From an uncultured Elusimicrobiales bacterium (GTDB lineage Bacteria; Elusimicrobiota; Elusimicrobia; Elusimicrobiales; Elusimicrobiaceae), in the NCBI GenBank assembly GCA_934662565.1, contig CAKUKI010000001.1, positions 124,001 to 188,000 of the forward strand: a stretch of 64,000 nt of DNA, read 5' to 3'. This document shows, piece after piece, positions 30,310 through 38,896 of the stretch (positions are counted from its first letter, which is position 1; each line of letters starts with the position of its first letter). The notes under the pieces are model-generated. The model was not told the origin of the DNA. It searched no databases and saw only the letters and a program-made list of their open reading frames with translations. The position numbers and the translations under genes were made by a program.

Positions 30310-31467
30310 ATGCGTGTAGTTTTGTTGGGAATTTTATTGTTTTGGGCGGGGGTGTGTCAGGCGGCGGCGCCCGCGTTAACGCACATTCAGGCGGAAAAAG
30401 ACCCTGCCAAACAAATCAAATTATTAAATGCGTTCATCAAAAAATCGCCCAAAACCCGCAAGGCGTACCATTTGCGGGGGGATGCTTACCGCGCGTTGGG
30501 CCGCTATAAACAGGCGGTGGAGGACTACACCCAAACCATCAAATTAAGCCCAAATTGGGCGTTTTCTTACTATGCGCGCGCATTGGTTTATATGGATATG
30601 GGGCGTTGGCCGTCGGCCGAGGCGGATTTAAGCCGTGCCATTAGCTTAAATAAATCTTACCGTGATTTTTACCTTTACCGCGCCCGAACCGAAATGAAAC
30701 TTTCCAAATACAACGCGGCAATTGCCGATTATAAAAAATACTGGGGCAAGCGCAAACCGACGGCAGCCGGCTCCTTGGCATTGGCCAAAGCTTATATGGG
30801 CGCTTATAAATACGATAACGCCCGCAAGGAACTGCTCTCTCTGGCAACCCGCACGCCGGACGACCCGGAAGTATATTATATGTTGGGGCGCATCCAACAA
30901 CTGCGCGGCGCCTTGGACGAAGCCGTTTCCTATTACAGTAAATCTATCAACCGCAACCCCGCGTATGCGCCCGCGTGGCTGAGAAGGGGGGACACGTTTA
31001 AGGAAATGAAGGATTTACCCGCCGCGTTGGAAGATTACACCGCGCTACTGGCCTTGGAAACCAAAGAGGCCGCCTATTACAACCGCCGCGGACTTGTGTA
31101 TGAAGAAATGAAAGATTTTGAAAATGCCGTGGCCGATTATAACAAAGCCATAGAAATTAACCCCAAGTGGTCCATTCCCTACAATAACCGCGGGTATGCG
31201 TACCTGAACTTAAAACAATGGAAAGAGGCCCGTTTGGACTTGGAAAATGCCATTAAACTGGACGAATCCGCCCCTACGCCTTATGTTAATTTGGCGGGCG
31301 TGTATTGGCTCAGCAAGCGGGATAAAAAGAACACCTACCAGTATTTGGAAAAAGCCATTAAGCACAACTTCCGCAATTTTGATGCGTTATATGACGAAGA
31401 CCAAAAAGGCTGGATGTTTAAGGATATTAACAAAACGGCGGAATTCCGCGCCATTATGTACCGTTAA
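30310..31467 (+). CDS. Exported tetratricopeptide-repeat protein
   Basis: The 385-aa product has a signal peptide (MRVVLLGILLFWAGVCQA) and about nine TPR units of 34 residues from residue 45 to the end, recognisable by the A-x-x-x-Y/L...N-x-x-Y/F pattern, for example AYHLRGDAYRALGRYKQAVE and YYNRRGLVYEEMKDFENAVA. TPR proteins act as scaffolds for protein complexes. GGAGGT precedes ATG 30310; the preceding in-frame ATG at 30268 lies inside the membrane-protein gene. It converges on the glycosylase gene, overlapping by 4 bp. Confidence 0.85.
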   Translation: MRVVLLGILLFWAGVCQAAAPALTHIQAEKDPAKQIKLLNAFIKKSPKTRKAYHLRGDAYRALGRYKQAVEDYTQTIKLSPNWAFSYYARALVYMDMGRWPSAEADLSRAISLNKSYRDFYLYRARTEMKLSKYNAAIADYKKYWGKRKPTAAGSLALAKAYMGAYKYDNARKELLSLATRTPDDPEVYYMLGRIQQLRGALDEAVSYYSKSINRNPAYAPAWLRRGDTFKEMKDLPAALEDYTALLALETKEAAYYNRRGLVYEEMKDFENAVADYNKAIEINPKWSIPYNNRGYAYLNLKQWKEARLDLENAIKLDESAPTPYVNLAGVYWLSKRDKKNTYQYLEKAIKHNFRNFDALYDEDQKGWMFKDINKTAEFRAIMYR

Positions 31468-31964
31468 TTACTCCCTTGTGATGCTTGGCGTAGCGCGCTG
31501 ACCCACAGCGCGCTTTTTTGTTGGGGGGAAAGGGCGGCGTTAGCGGGGCTAGTGGACGGCAGCAGTATATATGTTTTGCCGGATAACTGCCCAAACGCAC
31601 GCACAAAGTATTGGTGGGCGGCTGTACCGTTAAAAAGGAGCGTTTTTATAGCCGGATAGCGGGCGAAAAGGGATAAAAAATCGTTCGGGACGGCTTGGCG
31701 GATGTGCGTGTCCAAACTGCCGGCGCGCTCGCACGAGGACAGCGCATCCCAAAGTCCTCCTCCGTTTGCAAGCAGAACGGCCAGTTTATCCGCGTAATTT
31801 GGGGGTGGGTTTTCGGGGGAGAATGCGGCAGCCACGCACGGCCAAAACAAGTTGCGTTTGTGGGCATAATAGGCTTGGGCGGCAAGGCTGGCTGCCCCCG
31901 GCATACTGCCAATAACCATAAAAATGGTGCGTTCGTCCACTACGGGCGGGAAACAAATAGGCAT
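31464..31964 (-). CDS. DNA-deoxyinosine glycosylase-like protein
   Basis: The 166-aa product matches the short uracil/hypoxanthine-DNA glycosylase group: IGSMPGAASLAAQAYYAH near residue 17, KRNLFWPCVAAAF, ALSSCERAGSLDTHI and TLLFNGTAAHQYF, with the LPSTSPANA motif near the end. Such enzymes remove deaminated bases. The -10 TATAAT (31976-31971) lies exactly 6 nt before ATG 31964, so the message should be leaderless. It is divergent from the alkyltransferase gene, giving a small DNA-repair locus. Confidence 0.85.
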   Translation of the reverse strand: MPICFPPVVDERTIFMVIGSMPGAASLAAQAYYAHKRNLFWPCVAAAFSPENPPPNYADKLAVLLANGGGLWDALSSCERAGSLDTHIRQAVPNDFLSLFARYPAIKTLLFNGTAAHQYFVRAFGQLSGKTYILLPSTSPANAALSPQQKSALWVSALRQASQGSN

Positions 31965-31970
31965 AGGAGT

Positions 31971-31976
31971 ATTATA
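31971..31976 (-). promoter_or_regulatory. -10 element giving a leaderless glycosylase mRNA
   Basis: TATAAT on the minus strand is followed by 6 nt and ATG 31964. Confidence 0.6.
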
Positions 31977-32005
31977 GGATTTTTAGCGCGCGGGCGGGGC
32001 GGAAA

Positions 32006-32014
32006 TGCTACAAT
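32006..32014 (+). promoter_or_regulatory. Extended -10 promoter of ogt (candidate)
   Basis: TGCTACAAT (32006-32014) lies 11 nt before ATG 32026. The leader would be only about 5-8 nt long. Confidence 0.5.
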
Positions 32015-32025
32015 TTTTTAGGTGT

Positions 32026-32505
32026 ATGATGAACAACATTTGTTTTGTTTCTTCCCCGGTGGGGGTGATTGAAATTCAAGATGACGGCGCGTGTTTAACA
32101 GCGGTTCGGTTTGCGCCCGCGGGTACTGCGGCGAGTGCGCCCAATTCTCCCGTTGCGCGGTTGGCGGCCCGGCAGTTGCAAGCGTATTTTGCGGGTACGC
32201 TCACCCGGTTTAGCGTTCCGCTTGCTTTGGCGGGAACCCCCTTTCAACAGGCGGTTTGGCGGGCTTTACTGGATATTCCTTACGGGCAGACCCGTTCTTA
32301 CGGGCAAATTGCGGCGGCTATTAACAGGCCTCGGGCGTGCCGGGCGGTGGGTATGGCCAATAATAAAAACCCCATTTGTATTTTGGTGCCGTGCCACCGG
32401 GTCATAGGGGCCGGCGGAAATTTGACCGGGTACGCGGGGGGATTAACAATAAAAGAATGGTTGCTGTCGCACGAGCGCGCTACGGTAAAAAAGCCTTGTA
32501 AGTAG
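32026..32505 (+). CDS. ogt: Methylated-DNA-protein cysteine methyltransferase
   Basis: The protein takes the alkyl group from O6-methylguanine onto its own Cys. The 159-aa product has the acceptor motif PCHRVIG, preceded by RAVGMANNKNPICILV, and the DNA-binding helix-turn-helix region (GTPFQQAVWRALLDIPYGQTRSYGQIA). ATG 32026 is adjacent to ATG 32029; AGGTG at 32020 supports either. The longer frame starting upstream includes promoter sequence. The gene is divergent from the glycosylase gene. Confidence 0.93.
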   Translation: MMNNICFVSSPVGVIEIQDDGACLTAVRFAPAGTAASAPNSPVARLAARQLQAYFAGTLTRFSVPLALAGTPFQQAVWRALLDIPYGQTRSYGQIAAAINRPRACRAVGMANNKNPICILVPCHRVIGAGGNLTGYAGGLTIKEWLLSHERATVKKPCK

Positions 32506-32540
32506 CGCCCATGCGCGGGGGCGGCCCCGCGTAAGTTCAT

Positions 32541-32568
32541 AAAAAAACCGAGGAAACCCTCGGTTTTT
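32541..32568. terminator. Bidirectional terminator between ogt and the flavodoxin gene
   Basis: AAAAAACCGAGG (32541-32552) and CCTCGGTTTTTT (32557-32568) form a perfect 12-bp stem with a 4-nt loop and T-runs in both directions. Confidence 0.92.
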
Positions 32569-32583
32569 TACAGTCCAATCTTG

Positions 32584-33135
32584 TTATAGGGTTTTGCCCA
32601 AGGCTTGCGCTTGCTTGAGGTACGGCGTATTAATCACGGCGCCTTTTTCATTACAGGCTCCGGCTAACACCATACCGCGGTCTTGCCAGCCTAAATAATT
32701 ACAAATGCTTTTATAGGTGGTTTTTAGGCCGTCAAAATCACCGTCTTTTTCGGTGCCTTCGCCGCAGGCCAGCAAAACGGCTTCTTTTACTTTTAGCGTG
32801 CGTTTGGCATTGGCGGACATATACGCATACAGTTTATCTACCACCGCTTTTAATTGTGCGCTCATATTGAACCAGTAGAGCGGTGTGCAGAAAACAAGCA
32901 CGTCCGCTTCTTCCAGTTTGGGGGCTAATAATTTGAACCCGTCGTCAAACACGCACGGCTCGCCTTTCGTCCAGCATTGGTTGCAGGCTTTGCAGGGCAA
33001 TACCGGATGAAAGGGGGAATCAAACACATCTGCTTGATGTCCGGCGGCTTTGGCCCCTTGGATGAGTGCATCTGCCAATATGGCGGTATTGCCCAGTTGG
33101 CGCGGGCTGCCGGTAAGGACTAATACTTTTTTCAT
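32584..33135 (-). CDS. Flavodoxin/NADPH-dependent FMN reductase family protein
   Basis: The 183-aa product starts VLVLTGSPRQLGNTA, the flavodoxin-like phosphate-binding loop that holds FMN. It also has CKACNQCWTKGEPC (four Cys; iron-sulfur or redox role in related proteins) and FCTPLYWFNMSAQLKAVVDKLY, typical of the NAD(P)H-dependent FMN reductases. GGAGGG precedes ATG 33135. It overlaps the thioredoxin-like gene upstream by 4 bp and is probably co-translated with it. A role in thiol or flavin redox balance is likely. Confidence 0.88.
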   Translation of the reverse strand: MKKVLVLTGSPRQLGNTAILADALIQGAKAAGHQADVFDSPFHPVLPCKACNQCWTKGEPCVFDDGFKLLAPKLEEADVLVFCTPLYWFNMSAQLKAVVDKLYAYMSANAKRTLKVKEAVLLACGEGTEKDGDFDGLKTTYKSICNYLGWQDRGMVLAGACNEKGAVINTPYLKQAQALGKTL

Positions 33136-33725
33136 TTTCCCTCCAAAGAAACCATAGAAACTTCTTTTTCTAAATTTCCGGCGGCGGCTTTTAGTTCTTT
33201 GACGCGGCTTTCGGAGTAGCCTTCAAAGGTTTTAATCAGTTGGTGTTTAGCATCAAATAAAAACAACATAGGTACGCCGTCCACCTTAAACTGGCTGGCA
33301 ACCGGAGCCCCGTTATATACGGCATCAAACCGTAAATTATCTTTTTTTAAGAGGGCCAGCGGTTTTTGGGGTTCGCTGTCCGTAAATACCGCTACAAATT
33401 GCACGTTCCGCAGGGCCTTGCGGGCTTCTTCTAACTGCGGGAGCGTTTTTTGGCAGTGCGGGCAGCCGGAGCTGACTAGCGCCACTAAAAGCGGGGTCCC
33501 CGTATAATCGGCGGTGGTCCAAGTATCCCCGCGGCGCACCGTGGGCAGGGCAAATTGAACGGTAGCGGCGGCGGGTTTTTGCTTTACCTTGGGGGAAGCT
33601 TTAGCTTTGGCCCGTTTTGGGGCGGTGGCGGAAGCTTTTTTAGCTTTCGCGCGGGTGGCGGCAGGGGCGGCATTCAGCACGCCTGCCAAACAAAAAATAC
33701 CGGCTAATAAATAAATTTTTTTCAT
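33132..33725 (-). CDS. Exported thioredoxin-like protein (TlpA/ResA type)
   Basis: The 197-aa product has a signal peptide (MKKIYLLAGIFCLAGVLNA), a Lys/Ala-rich linker (about 23-55) and a thioredoxin-like domain with the active-site CPHC motif (about residue 99; the same dipeptide as DsbA) and the cis-Pro region VDGVPMLFLFD. It probably acts on disulfides in the periplasm. Its ATG is exactly 6 nt past a TATACT -10, so its message should be leaderless. The flavodoxin gene follows with a 4-bp overlap. Confidence 0.85.
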   Translation of the reverse strand: MKKIYLLAGIFCLAGVLNAAPAATRAKAKKASATAPKRAKAKASPKVKQKPAAATVQFALPTVRRGDTWTTADYTGTPLLVALVSSGCPHCQKTLPQLEEARKALRNVQFVAVFTDSEPQKPLALLKKDNLRFDAVYNGAPVASQFKVDGVPMLFLFDAKHQLIKTFEGYSESRVKELKAAAGNLEKEVSMVSLEGK

Positions 33726-33731
33726 ATAAAA

Positions 33732-33737
33732 AGTATA
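33732..33737 (-). promoter_or_regulatory. -10 element giving a leaderless thioredoxin-like mRNA
   Basis: TATACT on the minus strand is followed by 6 nt and ATG 33725. Confidence 0.5.
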
Positions 33738-33818
33738 GCTTTTTTGTAAAGTTTATACACGGGTAAATTTCCCTATATAAAAACCCTTCAAAATGGGGCA
33801 AAAAAAGGTAAAATATAT

Positions 33819-35183
33819 ATGTCTATGCAAACTACTATTTGTGCCCCCGTGACAGGGGAAGGAAAAAGTGCCGTAGCGGTGGTCCGTTTATCGGGGCCGC
33901 AGGCGTTAGCTATTACCCAAGTTTTGTGTCCGGCGTGCCAGCTTTGGCAACCGCGCCGCCAAAACTTGTGCCGCATTATGGACGGAGAAACCGTGTTGGA
34001 TAGTGCGCTGGTCACTTATTTTAAGGCACCGCACAGTTTTACGGGGGAAGATGTAGTAGAGTTTGCGTTGCACGGTTCGCCTTATATCCGCGGGCGGGTG
34101 CTGGAGCTTTTGTGCCGTGCCGGAGCGGTGCCCGCGCGGCGGGGGGAATACTCCTACCGTGCATTTTTGAACGGTAAAATGGATTTGTTGGAAGCCCAAG
34201 GCCTGTGCGATTTAATCGCCTCCGGCAATAAAGAAGCGCACGCAATGGCTATGAGTTCTCTGGACGGGCGGCTATCCAAGCGGTTGGAAAATGTTAAAAA
34301 AACATTAACCAATTTGTTGGCGCAAATAGAAGTCCGTTTAGACGATGTGGACGAAGAAATGACCCCTTTGGACGATACCTATGTGCAAGGGGAGCTGGCC
34401 CAATGCGTGGCGGCTTTAGCGCGGCTGGCGGAAACATTTTCCGTTGGGAAGTTTATTAAAGAGGGGCTAAAAGTGGCCATTGTGGGTGCGCCCAATGCGG
34501 GCAAATCCAGCTTGCTTAATGCACTGGTGGGGTTTGACAGGGCCATTGTATCGGCCCAGAGCGGCACCACGCGCGACACCATAGAAGAAACCTTGGACAT
34601 CAACGGCCGCAAAATTATTTTAACCGATACCGCCGGCATACGGGACCACGCCTTAGACCCCGCCGAACAAGAGGGTATGAAGCGCAGTGTAAAAGCCATG
34701 CGCGCGGCGGATGCGGTAATTATGGTGGCGGACGCCTCCCGCGCGCCCACCCCGCAGGAAAAAGCCTTGTGGGCGGACGTATTGGAAGAACACAAGAAAA
34801 CCATTTTAGTGTTGAACAAGCAAGATGCTTTGGCCAATGCCGCTTGCGGCTGGGCGTTGCCCGCCGGAGATTTTACAACGGTAAAATTATCCTGTAAAAC
34901 GGGGCAAGGGGTGGAGGAATTAAAAAAAGCCTTAACCCAAGGGCTCACAACGGCCGTGGCTGAGGACGGGGTGATGATTTCCAACTTGCGCCAGTACGAG
35001 GCCGTCCTTAGGGCGCAAACGGAACTAGAAATGGCCCAGCGGCGCTTAACGGCGCAAGCCGGAGGCGAAATTTATGCGGAGCATATCCGCGCGGCCTTAA
35101 ACGGGCTGAAAGATTTAATCGGAGAAGTGACGCCGGACGACGTGCTGGACGTTATTTTCTCCACTTTTTGCATGGGGAAATAA
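33819..35183 (+). CDS. mnmE: tRNA modification GTPase MnmE
   Basis: With MnmG it installs the cmnm5 group on U34 of several tRNAs. The 454-aa protein has the N-terminal tetrahydrofolate-binding domain (TICAPVTGEGKSAVAVVRLSG), a helical middle domain, and an inserted G domain (GAPNAGKSSLLNAL, TDTAGIRDHALDPAE and NKQDALA). The end FCMGK carries the conserved catalytic Cys. Two in-frame ATGs lie at 33819 and 33825, and TAAAAT (33809-33814) is 4 nt upstream of the first. There is no ribosome site, so the message may be leaderless or nearly so. The mnmG ATG directly follows its stop. Confidence 0.96.
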   Translation: MSMQTTICAPVTGEGKSAVAVVRLSGPQALAITQVLCPACQLWQPRRQNLCRIMDGETVLDSALVTYFKAPHSFTGEDVVEFALHGSPYIRGRVLELLCRAGAVPARRGEYSYRAFLNGKMDLLEAQGLCDLIASGNKEAHAMAMSSLDGRLSKRLENVKKTLTNLLAQIEVRLDDVDEEMTPLDDTYVQGELAQCVAALARLAETFSVGKFIKEGLKVAIVGAPNAGKSSLLNALVGFDRAIVSAQSGTTRDTIEETLDINGRKIILTDTAGIRDHALDPAEQEGMKRSVKAMRAADAVIMVADASRAPTPQEKALWADVLEEHKKTILVLNKQDALANAACGWALPAGDFTTVKLSCKTGQGVEELKKALTQGLTTAVAEDGVMISNLRQYEAVLRAQTELEMAQRRLTAQAGGEIYAEHIRAALNGLKDLIGEVTPDDVLDVIFSTFCMGK

Positions 35184-36965
35184 ATGTTTATTTGTGATAC
35201 GCAGTATGATGTAGTAGTGGTAGGGGGCGGGCACGCCGGGTGCGAAGCCGCCCTGATTGCCGCCAAAACAGGGGCCAAAACACTTTTGCTTACCCAAAGT
35301 TTGGATACGGTAGCGCAAATGTCCTGTAATCCGTCTATCGGCGGGATTGCCAAGGGGCAAATCGTGCGGGAAATTGATGCGCTGGGCGGGGCTATGGGCA
35401 AAGTGACGGATGCGGCCGCCCTGCACTACCATTTGTTAAATACGGGTAAAGGTCCGGCGGTGCATTCCCCGCGTGTACAGTGTGATAAAAAGCGCTACCA
35501 GTTTACTTTTAAGCATTTTTTGGAATGTCAGGATAATTTGGATATTATGCAAGACGAGGCCGTCAAACTGGCTACGGACGATAATAAAATTACCGGCGTT
35601 TTAACCTTGCGTAATACCTTTTATAAGGCCAAAACCGTGGTGTTGACTACTGGCACTTTTTTGGCGGGCACTATTCACATTGGCGAGGTCAACTACCCCG
35701 GCGGGCGGTATAACGATATGCCCAGTGATTTACTGGCTAAAAACCTAAAGGAAATCGGCCTGCATACTCTGCGTTTTAAGACGGGAACCCCCATGCGCAT
35801 TAACGCGCGGAGAATGGACGTTTCCAAATTCCGCCTGCAACCGTCCGACGACCCTTTGCAACCAATTTCCCACTTTACGGACCAAAAAGAGCAATCCAAA
35901 CGGCACTTTTTACAATGCTACATTACCCGCACCAATTTGGAAACGGATAAAATCTTGCGGGCCAATGCGCACCGCTCCGCCATGTACAGCGGCCATATAC
36001 ACGGCATGGGGCCGCGGTATTGTCCGTCGGTAGAAGATAAAATTAAAAAATTTCCGGAAATTACCAGCCACCCGCTCTTTTTAGAGCCGGAGGGCTTTGA
36101 TACGGAAGAATATTATATTCAGGGGTTTTCAACCAGTATGCCGGAAGACGTGCAGCGGGCGCTGGTGGCCTCGGTGCCCGGGTTGGAAAATGCGCCCCTT
36201 ACGCGGGCCGGCTATGCCGTGGAGTACGATTTTTCGGACCCGCGCGATTTATACGCCACGTTGGAAAGCAAGCTGATTCCCGGCTTGTTTTGTGCCGGAC
36301 AGATTAACGGCACCACCGGATACGAAGAAGCCGGCGGTCAGGGGTTAGTGGCGGGCTTAAATGCGGCGGCCAAAGTGCAAGGCAAGGAGCCGCTCATCCT
36401 GCGGCGCGACGAGGCGTACATTGGCGTACTGATAGATGATTTAGTCAACAAAGGGGTAAACGAGCCGTACCGTATGTTTACTTCCCGCGCGGAATACCGC
36501 ATTTTACTGCGTAATGATAATGCGGATTTGCGCCTGATGCCCCATGCGTTTGCGTACGGCACGCTGGAAGAAAAATTCCGCCGCCCCTTTGAGCGCTACC
36601 GCGAAGAAGTGGAAAAGCAGTTGCAACACCCGGGCAGCCCGGTGGACGAAACGGATTTATACCCGTGGACGAAAGAAAAAGTGCTTACGCACGTTGAAAT
36701 CCACCAAAAATACGCCGGCTATTACGAGCGCAATAAAAAAGATGCCGAAAAACTGGCCCAAGCGGACAGTATTAAAATTCCGGCGGGGTTTGACCCGTCT
36801 GCCGTGCGCGGCATTTTGATAGAAAGCAGCCAAAAGTTAAAAGAGGTAAAACCGCTCACATTGGGGCAGGCGTCGCGCATCCCCGGTATCACTCCGGCGG
36901 ATATACAACTTTTGGCCGTACATATTGAACGCTACCGGAGGCTACACCGTGAATCAGACAATTAG
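35184..36965 (+). CDS. mnmG: tRNA uridine-5-carboxymethylaminomethyl modification enzyme MnmG
   Basis: The FAD-dependent partner of MnmE. The 593-aa product begins YDVVVVGGGHAGCEAALIAAKTGA (FAD binding), has ALHYHLLNTGKGPAVHSPR and GGRYNDMP, and later GQINGTTGYEEAGGQGLVAGLNAA, all diagnostic. It is about 25-30 residues shorter than the E. coli protein, mostly at the C-terminus. Its ATG abuts the mnmE stop with no gap, and the 3' end overlaps rsmG by 17 bp, giving the common mnmE-mnmG-rsmG order. Confidence 0.96.
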   Translation: MFICDTQYDVVVVGGGHAGCEAALIAAKTGAKTLLLTQSLDTVAQMSCNPSIGGIAKGQIVREIDALGGAMGKVTDAAALHYHLLNTGKGPAVHSPRVQCDKKRYQFTFKHFLECQDNLDIMQDEAVKLATDDNKITGVLTLRNTFYKAKTVVLTTGTFLAGTIHIGEVNYPGGRYNDMPSDLLAKNLKEIGLHTLRFKTGTPMRINARRMDVSKFRLQPSDDPLQPISHFTDQKEQSKRHFLQCYITRTNLETDKILRANAHRSAMYSGHIHGMGPRYCPSVEDKIKKFPEITSHPLFLEPEGFDTEEYYIQGFSTSMPEDVQRALVASVPGLENAPLTRAGYAVEYDFSDPRDLYATLESKLIPGLFCAGQINGTTGYEEAGGQGLVAGLNAAAKVQGKEPLILRRDEAYIGVLIDDLVNKGVNEPYRMFTSRAEYRILLRNDNADLRLMPHAFAYGTLEEKFRRPFERYREEVEKQLQHPGSPVDETDLYPWTKEKVLTHVEIHQKYAGYYERNKKDAEKLAQADSIKIPAGFDPSAVRGILIESSQKLKEVKPLTLGQASRIPGITPADIQLLAVHIERYRRLHRESDN

Positions 36966-37590
36966 CACGTTTGCCCAACATATCGGGTTGCCGCTTTCGG
37001 CTGGGCAGGTGGAATTATTGGAGCGCTACGCGGGGCTGGTGTGGCAAAAAAAGGATTTTTTGAATTTAACCAGCGCGGCCGACGTGCAGGAAATTTACGC
37101 CCGCCATATTTGCGACGGCCTTACCGCCGCGGCTTTTATTTATAAAGAAAGCCAAGGCGCTAACGGCGTTGAAGTGGGCGACGCGGGCGCGGGGGCCGGA
37201 TATATTGGGCTTGTGTGCGCGGTGGCCCTGCCGCAAAGCCGCATTACTTTAATAGAAAGTTTGCAGCGGCGCAGCTCTTTTATGAATTGGGCCATTTTAA
37301 CTTTGGGCCTAAAAAACGCGCGGGTGGCAAATTGCCGCTTGGGCGAAAAAACCGCCTTTTCACTAGACTATTTAACGGAACGCGCCATGGGAAAACTGAC
37401 GGACATTTTGCCCCTTTGCGCGCCGGCGGTAAAGGCGGGGGGAAAGTTTATTGCTTTTCAGGGGGAATATCCGGACGAAATTGGCCCCGCTCTGCTGGCT
37501 AAATGCGGGGTTCGGGCGCGGGCCTTACAACCGTATGCGCTCCCGCAGGATGATAAAAAACGCTTTTTGGCGGTATTTGATAAGGATTAA
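36949..37590 (+). CDS. rsmG: 16S rRNA (guanine527-N7)-methyltransferase RsmG
   Basis: RsmG methylates G527 of 16S rRNA. The 213-aa product has the SAM-binding loop in GDAGAGAGYIGLVCAVALP (about 80-98), followed by ITLIESLQRRSSF and a Lys/Arg-rich C-terminus. The start is taken as GTG 36949, with GGAGG 7 nt upstream inside the mnmG end; the in-frame ATG at 36925 would start within mnmG without a ribosome site. The motif is slightly unusual (AGAGAG instead of SGAGFPG), but gene context supports the call. Confidence 0.9.
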   Translation: MNQTISTFAQHIGLPLSAGQVELLERYAGLVWQKKDFLNLTSAADVQEIYARHICDGLTAAAFIYKESQGANGVEVGDAGAGAGYIGLVCAVALPQSRITLIESLQRRSSFMNWAILTLGLKNARVANCRLGEKTAFSLDYLTERAMGKLTDILPLCAPAVKAGGKFIAFQGEYPDEIGPALLAKCGVRARALQPYALPQDDKKRFLAVFDKD

Positions 37591-37593
37591 CAG

Positions 37594-38883
37594 ATGACAC
37601 GGCTAATTCAGTTTTTCTGCTTTCTGTTTGCTTTTGCTTTGGCGGTGGGGCCGGTAATGAAACATTACGGGTACGAGCCGCGCGCCGTATTGCAAAACTT
37701 GCAAGAAAAACTGACGGAGTTTTCCGCCCGCTTTGACGGGAAACATCCGGCCGCAAGCATTCAAACGCCCGCGGCGCAGACCCCTGTAAAAGTGGAGCGA
37801 AACTCCATAGACCCGCGGGAAGTGGATAAATTGTTTGCGGACGTCAACCCGCGTAATGCCGCCCAAAGCACAGAACCGGTGGATTATTCCACCCGCGACG
37901 AAAAAGAATTTAAGGATATGATTGCCGGATTGGAAAAAATCGGCGAGGTAGTCCCTCAAAATCCGCAGAACTATCTGCCGGGGTTTTCGGCCCAAGCCTA
38001 CCGTCCGGCGGATTCCCAACAAAAATCCCGCTGGGTTCCACCGCCCCCCGGTTTTATGACGGCGGAAACATTCAACTATTTAATTTACCGCCAAACGCAT
38101 CCGGTGTCGCAGTCCATTTCTACGGTATTGGATAACATCCACGGCAATTTAATGTTGGATTTAACCCCGTTTACATTGGTCATTAAACCCAACAAAATTT
38201 TGGTTATGCTGTTTGGGGATAAAGACAGTTATATGAATTTTACCAAGCGCCCGCCGTGGTCCGGCGCGTCGTCCGACCTCAAGGCTGATACCATGTATGT
38301 GCAAGAGGGAAACAGCTTTTATCCGCTTTCCGTGCATGAACTGACCCATTTGTATTTTGACGGCTACTTTTTGCCGGTGATTTCCCCGTTGTGGCTTTCG
38401 GAAGGGATGGCAGTTTATATGCAAATTAACGGCGCCAAGCAAAAGCCTTCGTGGGTGGAACCGGCTATGAAACGCATTTTGCGGGGGGATATTATCCCGC
38501 TGGAAAAAATGACCGTTACGGAAGATTTAAGCAATTTATCCACCCCGCAGGCGGAACTTTGGTACACGCAAGCGTACAGCTTGGTGGATTACTTGCTCAA
38601 CACCCGCACGCGCGACGAATTTTACCAATTTTGTAATGAACTGAAAAAGAAAACCCCGCTCCACCAAGCATTATATAAGGCGTACGGTATGCCGTTTACG
38701 AAAGTTTCCGTATTGCAAAATGTGTGGTTGCACGATGTGCAAAAAGCGGCTGGGGTACGGCCGGCACCGGTTAAAACACCGCCGCCACCGGCTAATACTA
38801 AGGCTCCGGCTAAAAAGGCGCCCACGGCCAATGCTAAGGCCGCTACCCAAGCACAGGCCGGTACAAAGGCCCCTAAAAAATGA
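37594..38883 (+). CDS. Membrane-anchored gluzincin metallopeptidase (peptidase MA-like)
   Basis: The 429-aa product has an N-terminal hydrophobic anchor (residues 3-22), a flexible region, and a zinc peptidase domain. The HExxH motif is HELTH at 248-252 and the third zinc ligand is Glu270 in WLSEGMAVYM, the pattern of the peptidase MA family. The last ~50 residues are a Pro/Ala/Lys-rich low-complexity tail. The gene lies between rsmG and rsmH, so it may belong to the cell-envelope operon. Its substrate is unknown. Confidence 0.82.
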   Translation: MTRLIQFFCFLFAFALAVGPVMKHYGYEPRAVLQNLQEKLTEFSARFDGKHPAASIQTPAAQTPVKVERNSIDPREVDKLFADVNPRNAAQSTEPVDYSTRDEKEFKDMIAGLEKIGEVVPQNPQNYLPGFSAQAYRPADSQQKSRWVPPPPGFMTAETFNYLIYRQTHPVSQSISTVLDNIHGNLMLDLTPFTLVIKPNKILVMLFGDKDSYMNFTKRPPWSGASSDLKADTMYVQEGNSFYPLSVHELTHLYFDGYFLPVISPLWLSEGMAVYMQINGAKQKPSWVEPAMKRILRGDIIPLEKMTVTEDLSNLSTPQAELWYTQAYSLVDYLLNTRTRDEFYQFCNELKKKTPLHQALYKAYGMPFTKVSVLQNVWLHDVQKAAGVRPAPVKTPPPPANTKAPAKKAPTANAKAATQAQAGTKAPKK

Positions 38884-38896
38884 GGATTTTTAAGCT